Shown here: piece after piece, positions 46,779 through 57,506 of the stretch
Layout: every line of letters begins with the position of its first letter
Numbering within the stretch: the first letter of the stretch is position 1
Assembly: GCF_050908995.1 (NCBI RefSeq)
Contig: NC_135118.1
Span: 6,014,001 to 6,078,000 of the forward strand
Source of the DNA: Andrena cerasifolii
Lineage: Eukaryota; Arthropoda; Insecta; Hymenoptera; Andrenidae
DNA length: 64,000 nt
Reading direction: 5' to 3'
Program-made: the position numbers and the translations under genes
The notes under the pieces: model-generated
The model's database searches: none
Told to the model about the DNA's origin: nothing
What the model saw: only the letters and a program-made list of their open reading frames with translations

Positions 46779-46986
46779 GGTTAAACGCACTAATAAATGA
46801 ACACTTTTATAAAATTATGTTTGCAGCGCGATTGATTCCACGTGCTGCAAAAATTGTTTGGGCATGAAGCAAGAAATTAAAAGAAGTCTTTAATTAATTA
46901 GTTGCTTATTATAGTAACTTATTTTACGCATTTTAATATGAAATGTCCATTCACTGGTACGTGTTCTTTTATTGGTACATCCACCC
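46779..46986. mobile_element. TA-flanked MITE, 208 bp, phrase AATAAAWGAACAC
   Basis: The left end GGTTAAACGCACTAATAAAT and the reverse-complemented right end GGGTGGATGTACCAATAAAA share head and phrase, with TA at 46777-46778 and 46987-46988. A second phrase GTACCAGTGAATGG is found just inside the right end. Relatives: 465-705 and 56398-57504. Confidence 0.7.
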
Positions 46987-47031
46987 TACGATTCATTAAG
47001 AAAGAATTTACTCGGACTTTCGCACACCTCA

Positions 47032-47380
47032 TTAACCCTCCGTGGTCATAGGTTATGATCACAAATTGGTCACAAGGGGTCCACTGCACCCCAGCGTTAT
47101 TTTTGATTTACCACTTTCGTATTTTTGAATCTTTTTACTTTTCAGTGATGTGTACATTCGTAATAGGTACCCATACAATTATGCACTAATAGAATTTAAC
47201 TAGAAATGTAAATTTTATTATGTTGAAATTTGTTATAAAAAAATATTTGTGGATAAAAACGATTTTTGTTTTGTTAAAATTCATCAAAATTAAATTTCTT
47301 TATTAGGCTCTAAAAATTTACAAAAATATTGGCAGATATGGCTGAGGTACGATACACCCTCTGTGACCACGAAGGGTTAA
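47032..47380. mobile_element. TTAA MITE 'CCCTTCRTGGTCAC' family, copy 4
   Basis: TTAA at 47032-47035 and 47377-47380 flanks CCCTCCGTGGTCAT and, on the other strand, CCCTTCGTGGTCAC. The subterminal GGGGTCCACTGCACCCCAGC is shared with copies 3 and 6. 341 bp between TTAAs. Confidence 0.85.
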
Positions 47381-47985
47381 GCTGGTTAATACTAACCCAG
47401 ACCAACAGTTCATTACAAAGGGTCTTCCACTTTGTGGTCCTTCACTCGGCAATCGTAGTCAAGTCAACTTGTCAAATCTCTTACCAAGTTGCTTGGTGTT
47501 ACCAGAATTCGTTTCGTCTGGAACCCATCGATTTTTAACACATAGATAAATGTCAGCGCTGAAGCGACTGGGATAGACGTTTCCTAAACTTCTACGTGCG
47601 CCGTAATGAATCTCTCACGCGCGTTACATACTCGGACATAAGAGAACTTCTTCGTCGGTCGGCCGATCGGTGGCTGGCTATTACCTTTATACACCTCGAC
47701 CCAGCTGACCTTAATGCGCCGATCGCTGCCGCTCCTTGAATCATGTTATTAAACCGCTTGATCTCTCATGGACAAAGGTTGCCCGCGACGTGGGTAACTA
47801 AGTAATCTGGCGGGAACGAGACAGTCTGCCTCTCGGAAGAGAGAAATTCTCAGATGCCATGCAAATAAGTTGACATTCTTTTTGTTCGTAAAGACTTTCG
47901 GAACGTGAGAAAAGCGCAATGCTGGGCGGAGGAACCCAAGTAGAGTCCATCAAATATATATCAAATATAATTTTATTGAAAGAGG
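47381..47985. other. Non-coding stretch
   Basis: Mixed composition; nothing recognisable on either strand. Confidence 0.5.
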
Positions 47986-48517
47986 TTAAGCCGTCTCATG
48001 TGAACTTTTTCTTCACAAATTTTTTTTTTCTGTGCCAATATTTCTGTAAATTTTTAGATCTTAATATTAAATTTTTTTAATTTTGTGAATTTTAACTAAA
48101 ACAAATCGTTTTTTCACAAGCTGGTATTTTTTCAACTACAAATTTCATCGTATCAAAATTCACATTTCTAGAAAAAAGACTATTACAGCATTAAGAATGT
48201 ACACACAATTATCACTGAAAACTTAAAAGAAACAAAAATACGAAAACGGTATCTCAAAAATAACGCTGGTGTGCAGTGAACCCAGAGATGGGCAAAAGTT
48301 GTATTCAAATACAATTTCGAATAACGAATAAAAGATAAAATATTTATTCGTGATGTGTCGAATAAAGTTGACCCGGGTTAACTTCATTCGACGAATAACC
48401 TTAATTTCCAACTTTTACTCGTTATTCGAAATTTTATTTAAATAAGAATTCCGCCCATCTCCGAGTGAACCCCGTGTGACCAATTTGTGATTACAAGGTG
48501 TGGCCACGAGGGATTAA
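47986..48517. mobile_element. TTAA MITE family copy 5, split by a hAT-like insertion
   Basis: TTAA at 47986-47989 and 48514-48517. The right end (reverse complement TCCCTCGTGGCCACACC) and the internal GTGAACCCCGTGTGACCAAT follow the family in the orientation of copy 1; the left end is diverged. The hAT-like MITE 48283-48463 interrupts it. Without that insertion and one 8-bp duplication its length (about 340 bp) equals the other copies. Confidence 0.85.
48283..48463. mobile_element. hAT-like MITE, copy B, with perfect 8-bp TSD
   Basis: The ends CAGAGATGGGC and (reverse complement) CGGAGATGGGC are flanked by AGTGAACC at 48275-48282 and 48464-48471. The interior has ATTCGAATAACGAATAA phrases, as in copy A at 24393-24561. 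181 bp, no coding capacity. The 8-bp target duplication and CAGAG terminus identify hAT-type mobilisation. Confidence 0.9.
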
Positions 48518-50020
48518 GCTTCACATCCTAGTGCAACGTATATCTACTGGGACGTCTTTTTGAAATAAATTCAAACCTTTTAATAGCAAAGCGACTTACT
48601 GTGCGTGCATGTGCATATATCATAGCCGTGAAATCAGATTTCACGGGCTAATTGTTGCGACGGTCCATGAAAGGGTGTTGCAGAGGTAGTGTTTAAGAGC
48701 GCTTTTGATTCCACGGTCGAGGTAAAAGGGAAGAAAAAAGGTTCACCGGGCTCGCTGGTGAATACGCTAATCAGACGAGAGCTCCCAGAAGCGGCAGTAA
48801 TCGGGGAAACGGTCATAAACGGCGCGTCTCCTCTTTTTCTCGGGCGCGAGGAGCAGAGGATAATTCGATTCACGAGGGAGGACTCGAGTAACGAGCGAGG
48901 AAACCCTGCTAGCATCGCGGGGCGAGCACACCGAGCCGTATAAATAAAAACTGAAACGGGACGGGAGCGTGGTCGCGTGGAATGCCAGCACGGAGAGAAC
49001 TTCCGCTACGTGTGGCGCCCGATGGTAATTGCATTTCTGCCTCCGTTAATGTACAAACTGCAGGAATTTCTCTGGAGACCTTGTCTGATAGCGGCGCGAG
49101 AATGAAAAAACTGTTGCGGCTCCGCGACTTCTTTCGAGCACCTCCACAGACGCGAAACACTATCCAGCGAGAGATGTTCTCCAAAGAGAGCAGCGCGGAG
49201 ATACGAGCATGCAACGCGGATCGATAGCGGGCGCAGCCGAGTTGATAAGGGACAATTTATCGCGAGGATCTAGCGCGAAGACGTTCGGCTAAGATCCCGG
49301 CGAACAGGACCGTAGGCACGGCCGTTCGAAGTAAATTATTCCAAATAAATGAGCGTATCCTCGAGTGTCTACAACCTCGGAGACATTCGTTTACTCTTAA
49401 TTAATGATCCGCGGGCAAGACGGCGGGATTAATTGCGCGCAATCAGATGGCGGTAATTAATTACTTCGTGTGTTCGGGGCCACTTTATTTCGCGTTCCAC
49501 GAGGATGGAAGCTGAAATGAAATTGCGCTCGGCCGCAGCGGCAGCCAGCAACGGCCCCGTCGCTGAAAATATTCAAGGCAGCGGTACGCGTGCTCCAGTC
49601 GCGAGCTGGATCGCCGAGCGTATCTGCCGGCTCGAACAGCCGATTAATCGGCCTGGCTGGGGGCAACGAGATCGTTCCTTCTCCGATTGGCTGGCCTCGT
49701 TAACCGGTTCCAGACAAATGCAGATAGAGTCGCTACAAATTACAATGGTGTCGGTGTAATTGATCGAATCGCGGGGAAACCGGAGATTACGCGATTACGG
49801 GATCGTCCGGGTAGGCAAGTGTGCTCGGCGAGAGACATGCGGCATATTGAGAAAATCGGAAGAGTACCAGGAGCTTCTGCTAGAGAGTGCTTCTTAATCC
49901 TTTGCGCTGATGCGTAGAGTTTAGTATGGGGTGGAAGAAGGAGTTAAGGAATTTAATTCGGCGATGGGGGAATTTTGTGGAGAACGAAACTTCACTCTTT
50001 ATTGTATGTATATCTACTGA
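48518..50020. other. CpG-rich non-coding stretch with homeodomain-like cores
   Basis: A GC-rich block runs from 48640 to 49910. At 49395-49465 three TAAT/ATTA clusters (CTTAATTAATGAT, GGATTAATTGCG, GGTAATTAATTAC) occur within 70 bp. No exon recognised. Confidence 0.4.
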
Positions 50021-50024
50021 GGCT

Positions 50025-50580
50025 GTTCGAGGACTCGAATATTCTAGTAACTTGAAGTTCAGACCGAGCCGAGCCGAGCCGAGTACCCGTAAAAACTGAG
50101 TAGCTCGAAAGAATCGATCGGCTCGATAAAACCGAGTAAGGTGAATGTCCCAATTTCTGCTCATGTCCCCATTTCGGATCATTTTGTATTTTTTTTTTAT
50201 TATTATATGCGTTACGTTTGTACTAAAGTTGCAAGAAAATAATTCTAAATTATTTTTAACTATTTTTCATGAGCAGAAATACGGATATTTAGAGTATTGT
50301 ATATTTAATTAGAAATTACTAATAGTTAAACATGTTGAAATATCTTTCTTAAATAGTTTTTCAATTGGTTGATTTATTATTAAAGAATTAATCAATTACT
50401 CTGCAAATTTTGGTCACAAACAAATTTTTTACACCTTCTTTACGACGAGTTATCTCTTAAATGAGCAGAAATTGGGACATTCACCTTAGCTCGAATATAC
50501 TTGGAGCAGATCGAAATTTTCGAGCAGACCGACTGTGTCGAGTAGCTTGAAGCTTGAAGCTTGAAATTTTCGGGCAATAC

Positions 50581-50617
<37 letters not shown>
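50025..50617. repeat. CGAG-rich low-complexity repeat ending in (AT)n
   Basis: Short degenerate CTCGA/CCGAG words run from 50030 to 50137 (including CCGAGCCGAGCCGAGCCGAG at about 50062) and resume after the inserted MITE, at 50489-50570, with GCTTGAAGCTTGAAGCTTGAA. They end in an (AT)n tract at 50583-50617. It was probably one tract of about 240 bp before the MITE inserted. Confidence 0.65.
50139..50486. mobile_element. TA-flanked MITE with perfect 26-bp TIRs
   Basis: AGGTGAATGTCCCAATTTCT and the following GCTCAT are repeated exactly, inverted, at the right end; TA flanks at 50137-50138 and 50487-50488. The phrase GTCCCAATTTCTGCTCAT is echoed next to it as GTCCCCATTTCGGATCAT. 348 bp, AT-rich interior, no frame. 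The perfect TIRs suggest a recent insertion. Confidence 0.85.
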
Positions 50618-50619
<2 letters not shown>

Positions 50620-50833
50620 TACCTAGCTTTAATGTCACTATCAGTGGCGCACTGAGAATTTAAACTTGCTGGGTTGAACGGATAAAAATATTTTTAATAC
50701 AAATTCAATAAAATTCATTAGGTGATTATAAAAATTTATTTAAAGAATAAAATGCAGTTTCCTTTTCTTTTTACAAAGCCTCTTATTTGGGTGTTTTATG
50801 GTCCCTTGCACACCCACTCTCAAATATTTACTT

Positions 50834-51079
50834 CCTTCAATTAAATTTTAATATAATCTATCAAATTACTTAATTTTCAATTACAATTTACATAATTTAT
50901 AAAATTTTTTGAATTGCTTCAACTTAAATTTAATATAATCCACCAAATTACTTAATTCTCAATTAAAATTTACCCAAATTACATGAAATTCTTAATTCCT
51001 TCAATTAAATTGTAATATAATCTATCAAATTACTTAATTTTCAATTAAAATTTCCATAAATTAAATCAACTTCTTAATT
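50834..51079 (+). repeat. 82-bp tandem repeat, three units
   Basis: Units start at 50834, 50916 and 50998, and the next start would be 51080 (CCTTCAATT). Each contains AATATAATCTATCAAATTAC and ends CTTAATT or similar. A CAGTGGCG sequence at about 50642, resembling a hAT terminus, lies upstream, but no partner end was found. Confidence 0.85.
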
Positions 51080-53266
51080 CCTTCAATTCTCAAACCCTAT
51101 GCCGTATAAATAGGAGCACACCCCCTCCTTATGAAACCGCGATAAACCTTTCAAACTTACTTCAACCGTCACTGCCGACCTTAACGCAGAAATGTTCACG
51201 TCGAAGCACGCGAAAGATCACAGATCACGGATGATCGGCGCGAAGTCAACAGCCATGCGTGTCGGAGTCGGCACGGAACGGGTCGTGTGAACATCTCGAA
51301 GTGTCTCGGACCACGAAGTCGTTTCGCGGTTTGCTTCTCGCAAGGAGCGTAATTACCGGCGGCGCGGAAAAGCTGTGAATGGAGCGGGCACAGGGAAGAC
51401 GGAAAATTGCGTTAGAACGCTAACGTATGCGCTACGTGTCCCTTATTAGAAGCGCATTTTGACTTCGCGTGGGTAAAAAGAAAATGGCTGAGACGTAATT
51501 ACGTCGTCAATTATGCCCGGGCTCTCGTTATAATGGCGAGCGATTTCTATCGGTAGGCGGCTTTCTAAAACGAAATGTTGCTCGGTTTCTGGCGCAATCA
51601 ATTCGCTGATTGCCGGGAGGAAGCGAGATAGAGAGACAGAGGGAAGAGACAGGTCACCGGTAAATCGGAATCTCACGCTTTCGTTCTTAATAGCGGCGCC
51701 CTATCGTACGTGTCCGATCGACGGTTACGACTCTCGGAATAATGTACGAGCCGCGCCGCCGCCGACTGGATAATGTTTTCCTCGCGTACCGCTCGTTGCC
51801 TCTTTACCAGGCTATATCTTTCCTGTACGAGTCAACGATAGCTATTGTAGAAGGATGTTTTCAGGGATCCCCGATTAAACGAGCCAGTGGAATTATAGCA
51901 GAATCGTCGCGGCCCGTTAATATAAATAAACCGCTAACCATCCTATTGTAACTGTTGTCCCACAAGCATTTGAATACCTCCTTTCCCACACGACGTCTAC
52001 CTACACTTGGCCTGCCCTTTGATCCCCGCGGATTCGCGTTAAACCGGTCCACCTGATCCGGGGCCTTTTTCGACGTGCCCCGGCTGACAATGTTCCAATA
52101 CTAAATATTCCCCAGCAAATCAGCGATTCGTTCCCGTGCACCCACCCTTCCATGTTCAGAGATCAATTGGACGCGCTCATATACCTCTGGCGGGTTCATC
52201 GACGAGGGGGTCCGAAAACACGGTGGTGCGCGAACCGAGCCGAGCGGAACCGACACGTTTCATCGGGAACGAACCAAAAACACGTTCCTTTGTGCGGCTA
52301 CAATCGGGCAGCCGGCCACCCCCGGCGGAATAATTTCAGTTTCGCCGGACGAGCGAACGAGTGCACGCTCCCTTCCCCACATTTTCATTTCTCCCCCGCG
52401 CCTCCGCCGACCCGTCCCAGGGCTCCGTCTCTGCCCGTGGGCGGATCCTGGATGGACCTAATAAATTGTTTGTTGTAATTAAATGAGTTCGGAGGGAATC
52501 GTGTAGGGCGTTTTGGGGGGATGGTAGAGGGGGTGGCGGGGCGGATAGGATCTCTATATATAAAGGAATAAAGATGAACGGCCTATGGATGGGCCGCTAT
52601 CTGCGCCGCTGGAACAGAAACACGCTCGTGCCGCGACAGCCCCTGACAAATGACGGCCCGAGCGTGGCTATTGCCGCCGCCCCAGCAACCCCTCCTCTGC
52701 TATCAGCAACCCCTCTCTCCACTACTCAAGCGCGCCACGGCTCTCTCTGTCCGACTCGGGCAGCGGCGTAACGTTCTCCACGTACGCGAACCACCCCCGA
52801 CACCGTGGGCCCATGATTAAACAGGGGAGGGGGGAAACGAAATTGAGCGGAGAATATTTCGCGCGCGCGCGCGCGCGCTCACCAACCCGATAAACTCTCG
52901 ATTGGCTGTGAGAGACGCGGTGCTCGCTTCATCCCCCTGGTTTCGCGCGGCCGCGCGGAGGGTGATTGTGCGGTTGCTCGTCAAGGGTTTGGAAAAAGGT
53001 GTTGCGAGGGGGTTAAAGGAGCTTCCGGTGGACAGAGATACGAAATCTCGACCGCGAAGAATGTTAAAGTAGGGTAAACTCGCCAAATTCGTACCTGCGT
53101 CTAAATCGACAAATCTTACCCCCGCAGTTTCTTTCAACCTAAGACAGTCACAATCGCCTCTAGCGGTAGAAAGTGTCAACAACGGTTAGCCATACGCCAT
53201 TAACAAGCCGAGACAGCATGCAGTCAGTCCATGAATAAAAAATAAAACAGGTAAGTTTTTCGGGTA
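51080..53266. other. CpG-rich non-coding stretch
   Basis: TATAAATAGG at 51105-51114 is a good TATA box, but I see no initiator or coding sequence tied to it. GC-rich blocks span 51150-52050 and 52100-53050. A (GC)n tract lies at 52860-52878. A solo TA-element-like head TAGGGTAAACTCGCC begins at 53070. No domain-bearing frame. Confidence 0.4.
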
Positions 53267-53834
53267 GGGTGGACTAGGGGCGGTATTAACACTTTGACTT
53301 TTGAATACGCTTACGCTAAAATTATTACAGTGACAACAACTGTTTCATTTACGAAAATGTTACTTACTTATCTGACATTATTTGAGCCTCAACAGTTTCG
53401 CTGTATGGCAAGTAATATTCCGGTTATTAATAAAAAATGAGAAGCGGAGAAAGTGTTACAATCGTCCCCGACCAGGTTTTTGAAGTTAAATTATAAATTT
53501 TTATTAACGAGACACTTAAAATTGATAAGTAACGATCAGTATTACTTTAAAAATGGCCAGATTAAATATTAAAAAATAGAGAAAACACGTACTTGCAAAG
53601 AGAGTATTTATATTACAATTTTAAATCAGTAAGTAAAAGTTACTTTAGGGTATCGAAAAGTTATTTTCATCACTATGCATGTCTATTGTGTATCTATACT
53701 GCTAGGATGTGGATGTGTGTATTCGAAATGTCAATCTTCATCATATATCCAAAATTTGTGTTAATATGTATCATATGTTTTGAGATATTTAACGTTACAA
53801 TCGCCCCCCTGTTACTATCGCCCCAGGTCTACCC
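53267..53834. mobile_element. TA-flanked element, phrase GCGATTGTAAC
   Basis: The left end GGGTGGACTAGGGGCGGTAT and the reverse-complemented right end GGGTAGACCTGGGGCGATAG are diverged TIRs. TA precedes (53265-53266); CA follows (53835-53836), a decayed target. The phrase recurs as GTTACAATCGTCCCC (about 53455) and GTTACAATCGCCCCC (about 53794). 568 bp. Confidence 0.65.
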
Positions 53835-54005
53835 CACATTTCACAAAAATTTTGCCACGATATTCAAGTATTTTACACAATTACTATTTGTGAGAATCGG
53901 TGAAAGAAATTTCCATGTGAAACTACGTCTATTTCCAAGTTTATTTCTTTTTTTGACATCAACGAACAATGCCCTATATTTTAGCGCCATAGATTTGAAT
54001 CCAAA

Positions 54006-54308
54006 TTGACCTATGTATTGTCCAAAAAATTGGACGAGGCTAAAAAGAAAATAATAACCAGAAAAATCAGAACAGCAAAGGAAACTCGTAAGAGGAAGAA
54101 TACCGCGAAAACAGATAAACAAAAGAAAGAAGAGAAGAAGAAGAAGAAGAAAGACGATGAAAATGAAAGCTGCTTTTGTAAATTGTGTCAAGAAAATAGA
54201 CAGGAAAATATGATACAATGCACTTAGTGCAAAATATGGGTACACGAGCATTGTGCGGGAATAAATAGAATTGCTTTTGAATATTTATGTGATGATTATA
54301 GTAATTAA
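54006..54308 (+). pseudogene. Decayed C-terminus of a pogo-like transposase (PHD-like tail)
   Basis: The frame encodes a lysine-rich linker (KKIITRKIRTAKETRKRK...) and then CKLCQENRQENMIQC, a stop codon (TAG at 54225-54227), and in the same register CKIWVHEHCAG with a later LCDDY. The spacing CxxC, CxxC, HxxC is that of the PHD-like zinc tail that follows the DDE_1 domain in many insect pogo/Tigger-like transposases. The catalytic domain is absent upstream. The stop and the loss of the final cysteine show decay. It lies just right of the TA-flanked element at 53267-53834. Confidence 0.6.
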
Positions 54309-56395
54309 TTTAGAAGCATTAATCCTAAGTCGTACTTTGTCCATATTAAAAATAAATCGTTTTTATAAGTAGAAGCTAATTATTTCTTTATGTTTGAGTT
54401 TATGAAACTGTTTATTCTATTAATAACGACTTGACTCCCACTAATTTTGTTCCATTTTCCCTGTTGTTCTTCATGTAACAAGCATTGGTTCTTAAGAGTT
54501 TTGAACTGAGAAAGGAGGGATCTGCCTTTTCATCAAATACAGCTTATCAGTTGGATACCTCCTTTCACGTGGGATGGTTGTCTCGTAGGATACTAAGTAG
54601 TAATGGGTATTCTCGGTATATAAGAACTGTGCGCTCCATACGCCTCCATTCTCAGATCAAGAGGATACACAGGAGTACCGCCCCTCCAATGTCAACATAC
54701 ATTAGCGTTCTAAATCACCTTCAGTGGGTTCATATTGCTAGTACAAAATATAATGTACAGTTACACTACAGCAGAGTACAAATTAGTGTACCTCCAGAAG
54801 GATCCACAAAACCACCAAGTTGAATCAGAAGTCCACAACTCCCCAGAGCGACTCTAGGATCCCGTATCGACCATGCGCTTACATACACTAACCGAATAAC
54901 CAGCGTTATAATCGTGCACGGTATCCGCATTCTTCAATTTTTCCGCGGGAAATTGGTGGAAAGGGGGACGGTGGCAACGAGAACGAATATCCTCGGCGGC
55001 CGTTCCGTGGGGCACGTTCTATTTGATTTGCAATTCGAATCGGTCGCACTCACGTAACGGGGGAAGAGAAGAGACGCCAGTGTACGCCGGGCTGCGAGCG
55101 TGTGTTCGAGTGCCTCAGGTACGAGACAGAGGGGAATAAGAGAAAGGAGAGGACTCGGCAAGCGAGGCGGGAAGACGAATCGAAAGTCGCCGAGGTCTCT
55201 CGCGGTCTCGGGGTGAGAACGCAATCTCTGCCGAACCCCCGTCTATCGATATACGAACGGATATACGAGCAAATTGATTCCAGCAGTCACCCCCGAAAAC
55301 GGGGTGGCGTCCTCTCGCCTCATTTCCCCCGTAATCGTAGCCTCGACCTCGCTGGTCCGTCGATCTTCGGCTCTGTATCACTTTAAAACGCGGCAACGAA
55401 ATAAATAATAAAAAATAAAAAAAAGGACACGGAAGGGAATCTGGCCAGGTCTGGGGACAAAAGTGATTTTCGCCGCTTCATCGTGACCCTTTTACAGCTG
55501 ACACCGCGCCAACGGTTGGAAAGGCCGGCGGAAAAATGGAAAGGCACGAGAGAGATGGATTTATTCGAGCCGCGAGGGACGCAGGGGGGATCGCGGCTCG
55601 AGTGGAAAGAGTGGAAAAGAGGCAGAACGCGACGGACCCGATGGATTTGACAGAAAGCTTTACAAAGCGCTGTCGCGCGCTATTTTGTATTTTATTTTCG
55701 AGCGGCACGCGGATTGGACACGGACGTTAACAGCACTCGTTGTAATGCTTTATAATGCCCCGTATGCCTCTCTCTTTTCGCCCCTCGCCCCCTTCCGCCG
55801 CGCCGTCGGCCCGTTCGCGCTGGTGGATAACACGAAAAGGGGGGGCAGCAGGCGCGCACCGTCCGTCGGATTTTTCGCAATAAAATATGAGGACGGCCGC
55901 GGCAGAGCGGAGTGCATTCGAGAGCAGTTTCTGGACCGTGGGTTCATCGTTCTCCGCGATTTCAATATTCATGGAACAGACCGTTCCCAGTGATCGACGA
56001 GCTTCCGGAGGATCGTTGCCTCCCTGCGCGTTACGGAAGAATCCCTTCGCCATGGATTTTCAACAAAAGCGTGGTAGATCTCGATCTCGATCAATGGTGG
56101 TCGTACAGATGCACGTGAAACTATGATACTTTAGGCAGCACCTACAGGTTTGTTAGAAGGGTTGTTTCAGCAACTCTACTGTCTCGCAAATATACAAATC
56201 ATAGAACTTGGGAGGTACATGCCCTCGGACTTCTACTTAGGTATGACTTACAGATACAATTAATATAAAGTTTCGCTGACTGTGAGCTGAAATTGAAATA
56301 CTCCATCTGCGAGGTTTATCCAAGCTACTGAGGTCAAAGTACAGCAGATGCAATAAGGAATAACAAGTGGAAATTGGATTATATCCGCGTCGAAG
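54309..56395. other. Non-coding stretch, GC-rich from 54900
   Basis: AT-rich to 54480, mixed to 54900, then a CpG-rich block at 54900-56100. Long antiparallel frames between 55478 and 56126 lack domains. No repeats detected. Confidence 0.45.
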
Positions 56396-56397
56396 TA

Positions 56398-57504
56398 GCG
56401 TAAACCAACCAGTGAATGACCGAACTGTTGAATCTATGGACCTTTGAGATTAATACTTGAATATAATTATGTATAACAACAAAACAGCTGTTGAAATTGA
56501 ATTTAAATTTATTTTTCTTGAAATTTCTATAAAAATAATTACTCATTCTTATCGTAATTTAAAAAAAGAATTAAGCCCAATAAATGACCGCATACTTTTA
56601 ATAAGAATTGTACTTATTAATGTTTGCTTAAGAGGTTATGCCTACCTGCAAGGTCTGAAAACACAAGTATTTTCGGGATTTTTTTTAAAGCACTCGAAGA
56701 CTTTTTTTTTAATAAACCTTTATGTATTCGAAAGTGTGCATGTTAAACTACTTGTGGTAATTTTTGCGATGGAAAATATACATAAATAAAAAGAAATATT
56801 AGCGATCTCTCGGCAGCGATTTTTTTGTCAGTAGTTTGCGGTGAACATTCTAATTCCGACCTGGTTCGTCTGAAATAAAAAATTCGCGGGAATTTAGTTA
56901 GTATATTGGATTATCTTGTCCTTAATCGTTTATTATCCCAAGATATTAATTTGCTACAAAATGGCAACTTCTCGTAGCAAAAGTATCGATTTTCACCACA
57001 GAATCGCGCTGATGTTTCATCATTTTCCATCTGTAAAATAACAACTACCCAACGGAAATGAAAAACCCACGATTAAGGACAAGCTAATCTAATATACTGA
57101 CTAAATTTGGTGGAATTTTTTATTTCTGATGAACCAGGTCGTAGCTACAGTGATCACCGTAATAAAAAAAGCGCTGTCGGGAGATCGCTTATAATTCCAT
57201 TATTTATTTACATATCGCATTGCAAAAAAAAACTACAAGAACTTTAAAATATATACTTTCGAATATACCACCGTTTATTTAAAAAAAAGTCTTCAAATTG
57301 AAGAAAAAAAATCCCGAATATACTTGCGTTTTCAGACCTTGCAGGTAGGCATAACCCCTCAATACGCGTAACTAAAAATATAGGATATTAAAAGTGCAAC
57401 TGCGCTCCATTTATAAACATATAATAATGTTTAAATTTATAACTGACATTTCTTTGCCTAATGGTCATTCACTGGTATGCGGTCAATTACTGGTTGGTTT
57501 AACC
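56398..57504. mobile_element. TA-flanked MITE hosting a TTAA foldback
   Basis: The left end GCGTAAACCAACCAGTGAAT and the reverse-complemented right end GGTTAAACCAACCAGTAATT form TIRs, with TA at 56396-56397 and 57505-57506. The phrase CCAGTGAATGACC is repeated near the right end (57462-57475 inverted). About 376 bp would remain without the insert at 56632-57358. Confidence 0.75.
56632..57358. mobile_element. TTAA-type foldback element with long arms
   Basis: The left end GAGGTTATGCCTACCTGCAA is mirrored at the right end. The inverted similarity continues for about 300 bp on each side, including AAATCCCGAAAATAC, CGATCTCTCGGCAGCG / CGCTGTCGGGAGATCG, and CTTGTCCTTAATCG / CGATTAAGGACAAG. TTAA stands on the left (56628-56631) and TCAA on the right (57359-57362), so one copy of the target has mutated. 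No coding capacity. Confidence 0.8.
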
Positions 57505-57506
57505 TA

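Noticed and set aside
50640..50660. hAT element starting CAGTGGCGCACTGAG
   Set aside because: No matching right end or 8-bp duplication was found downstream.
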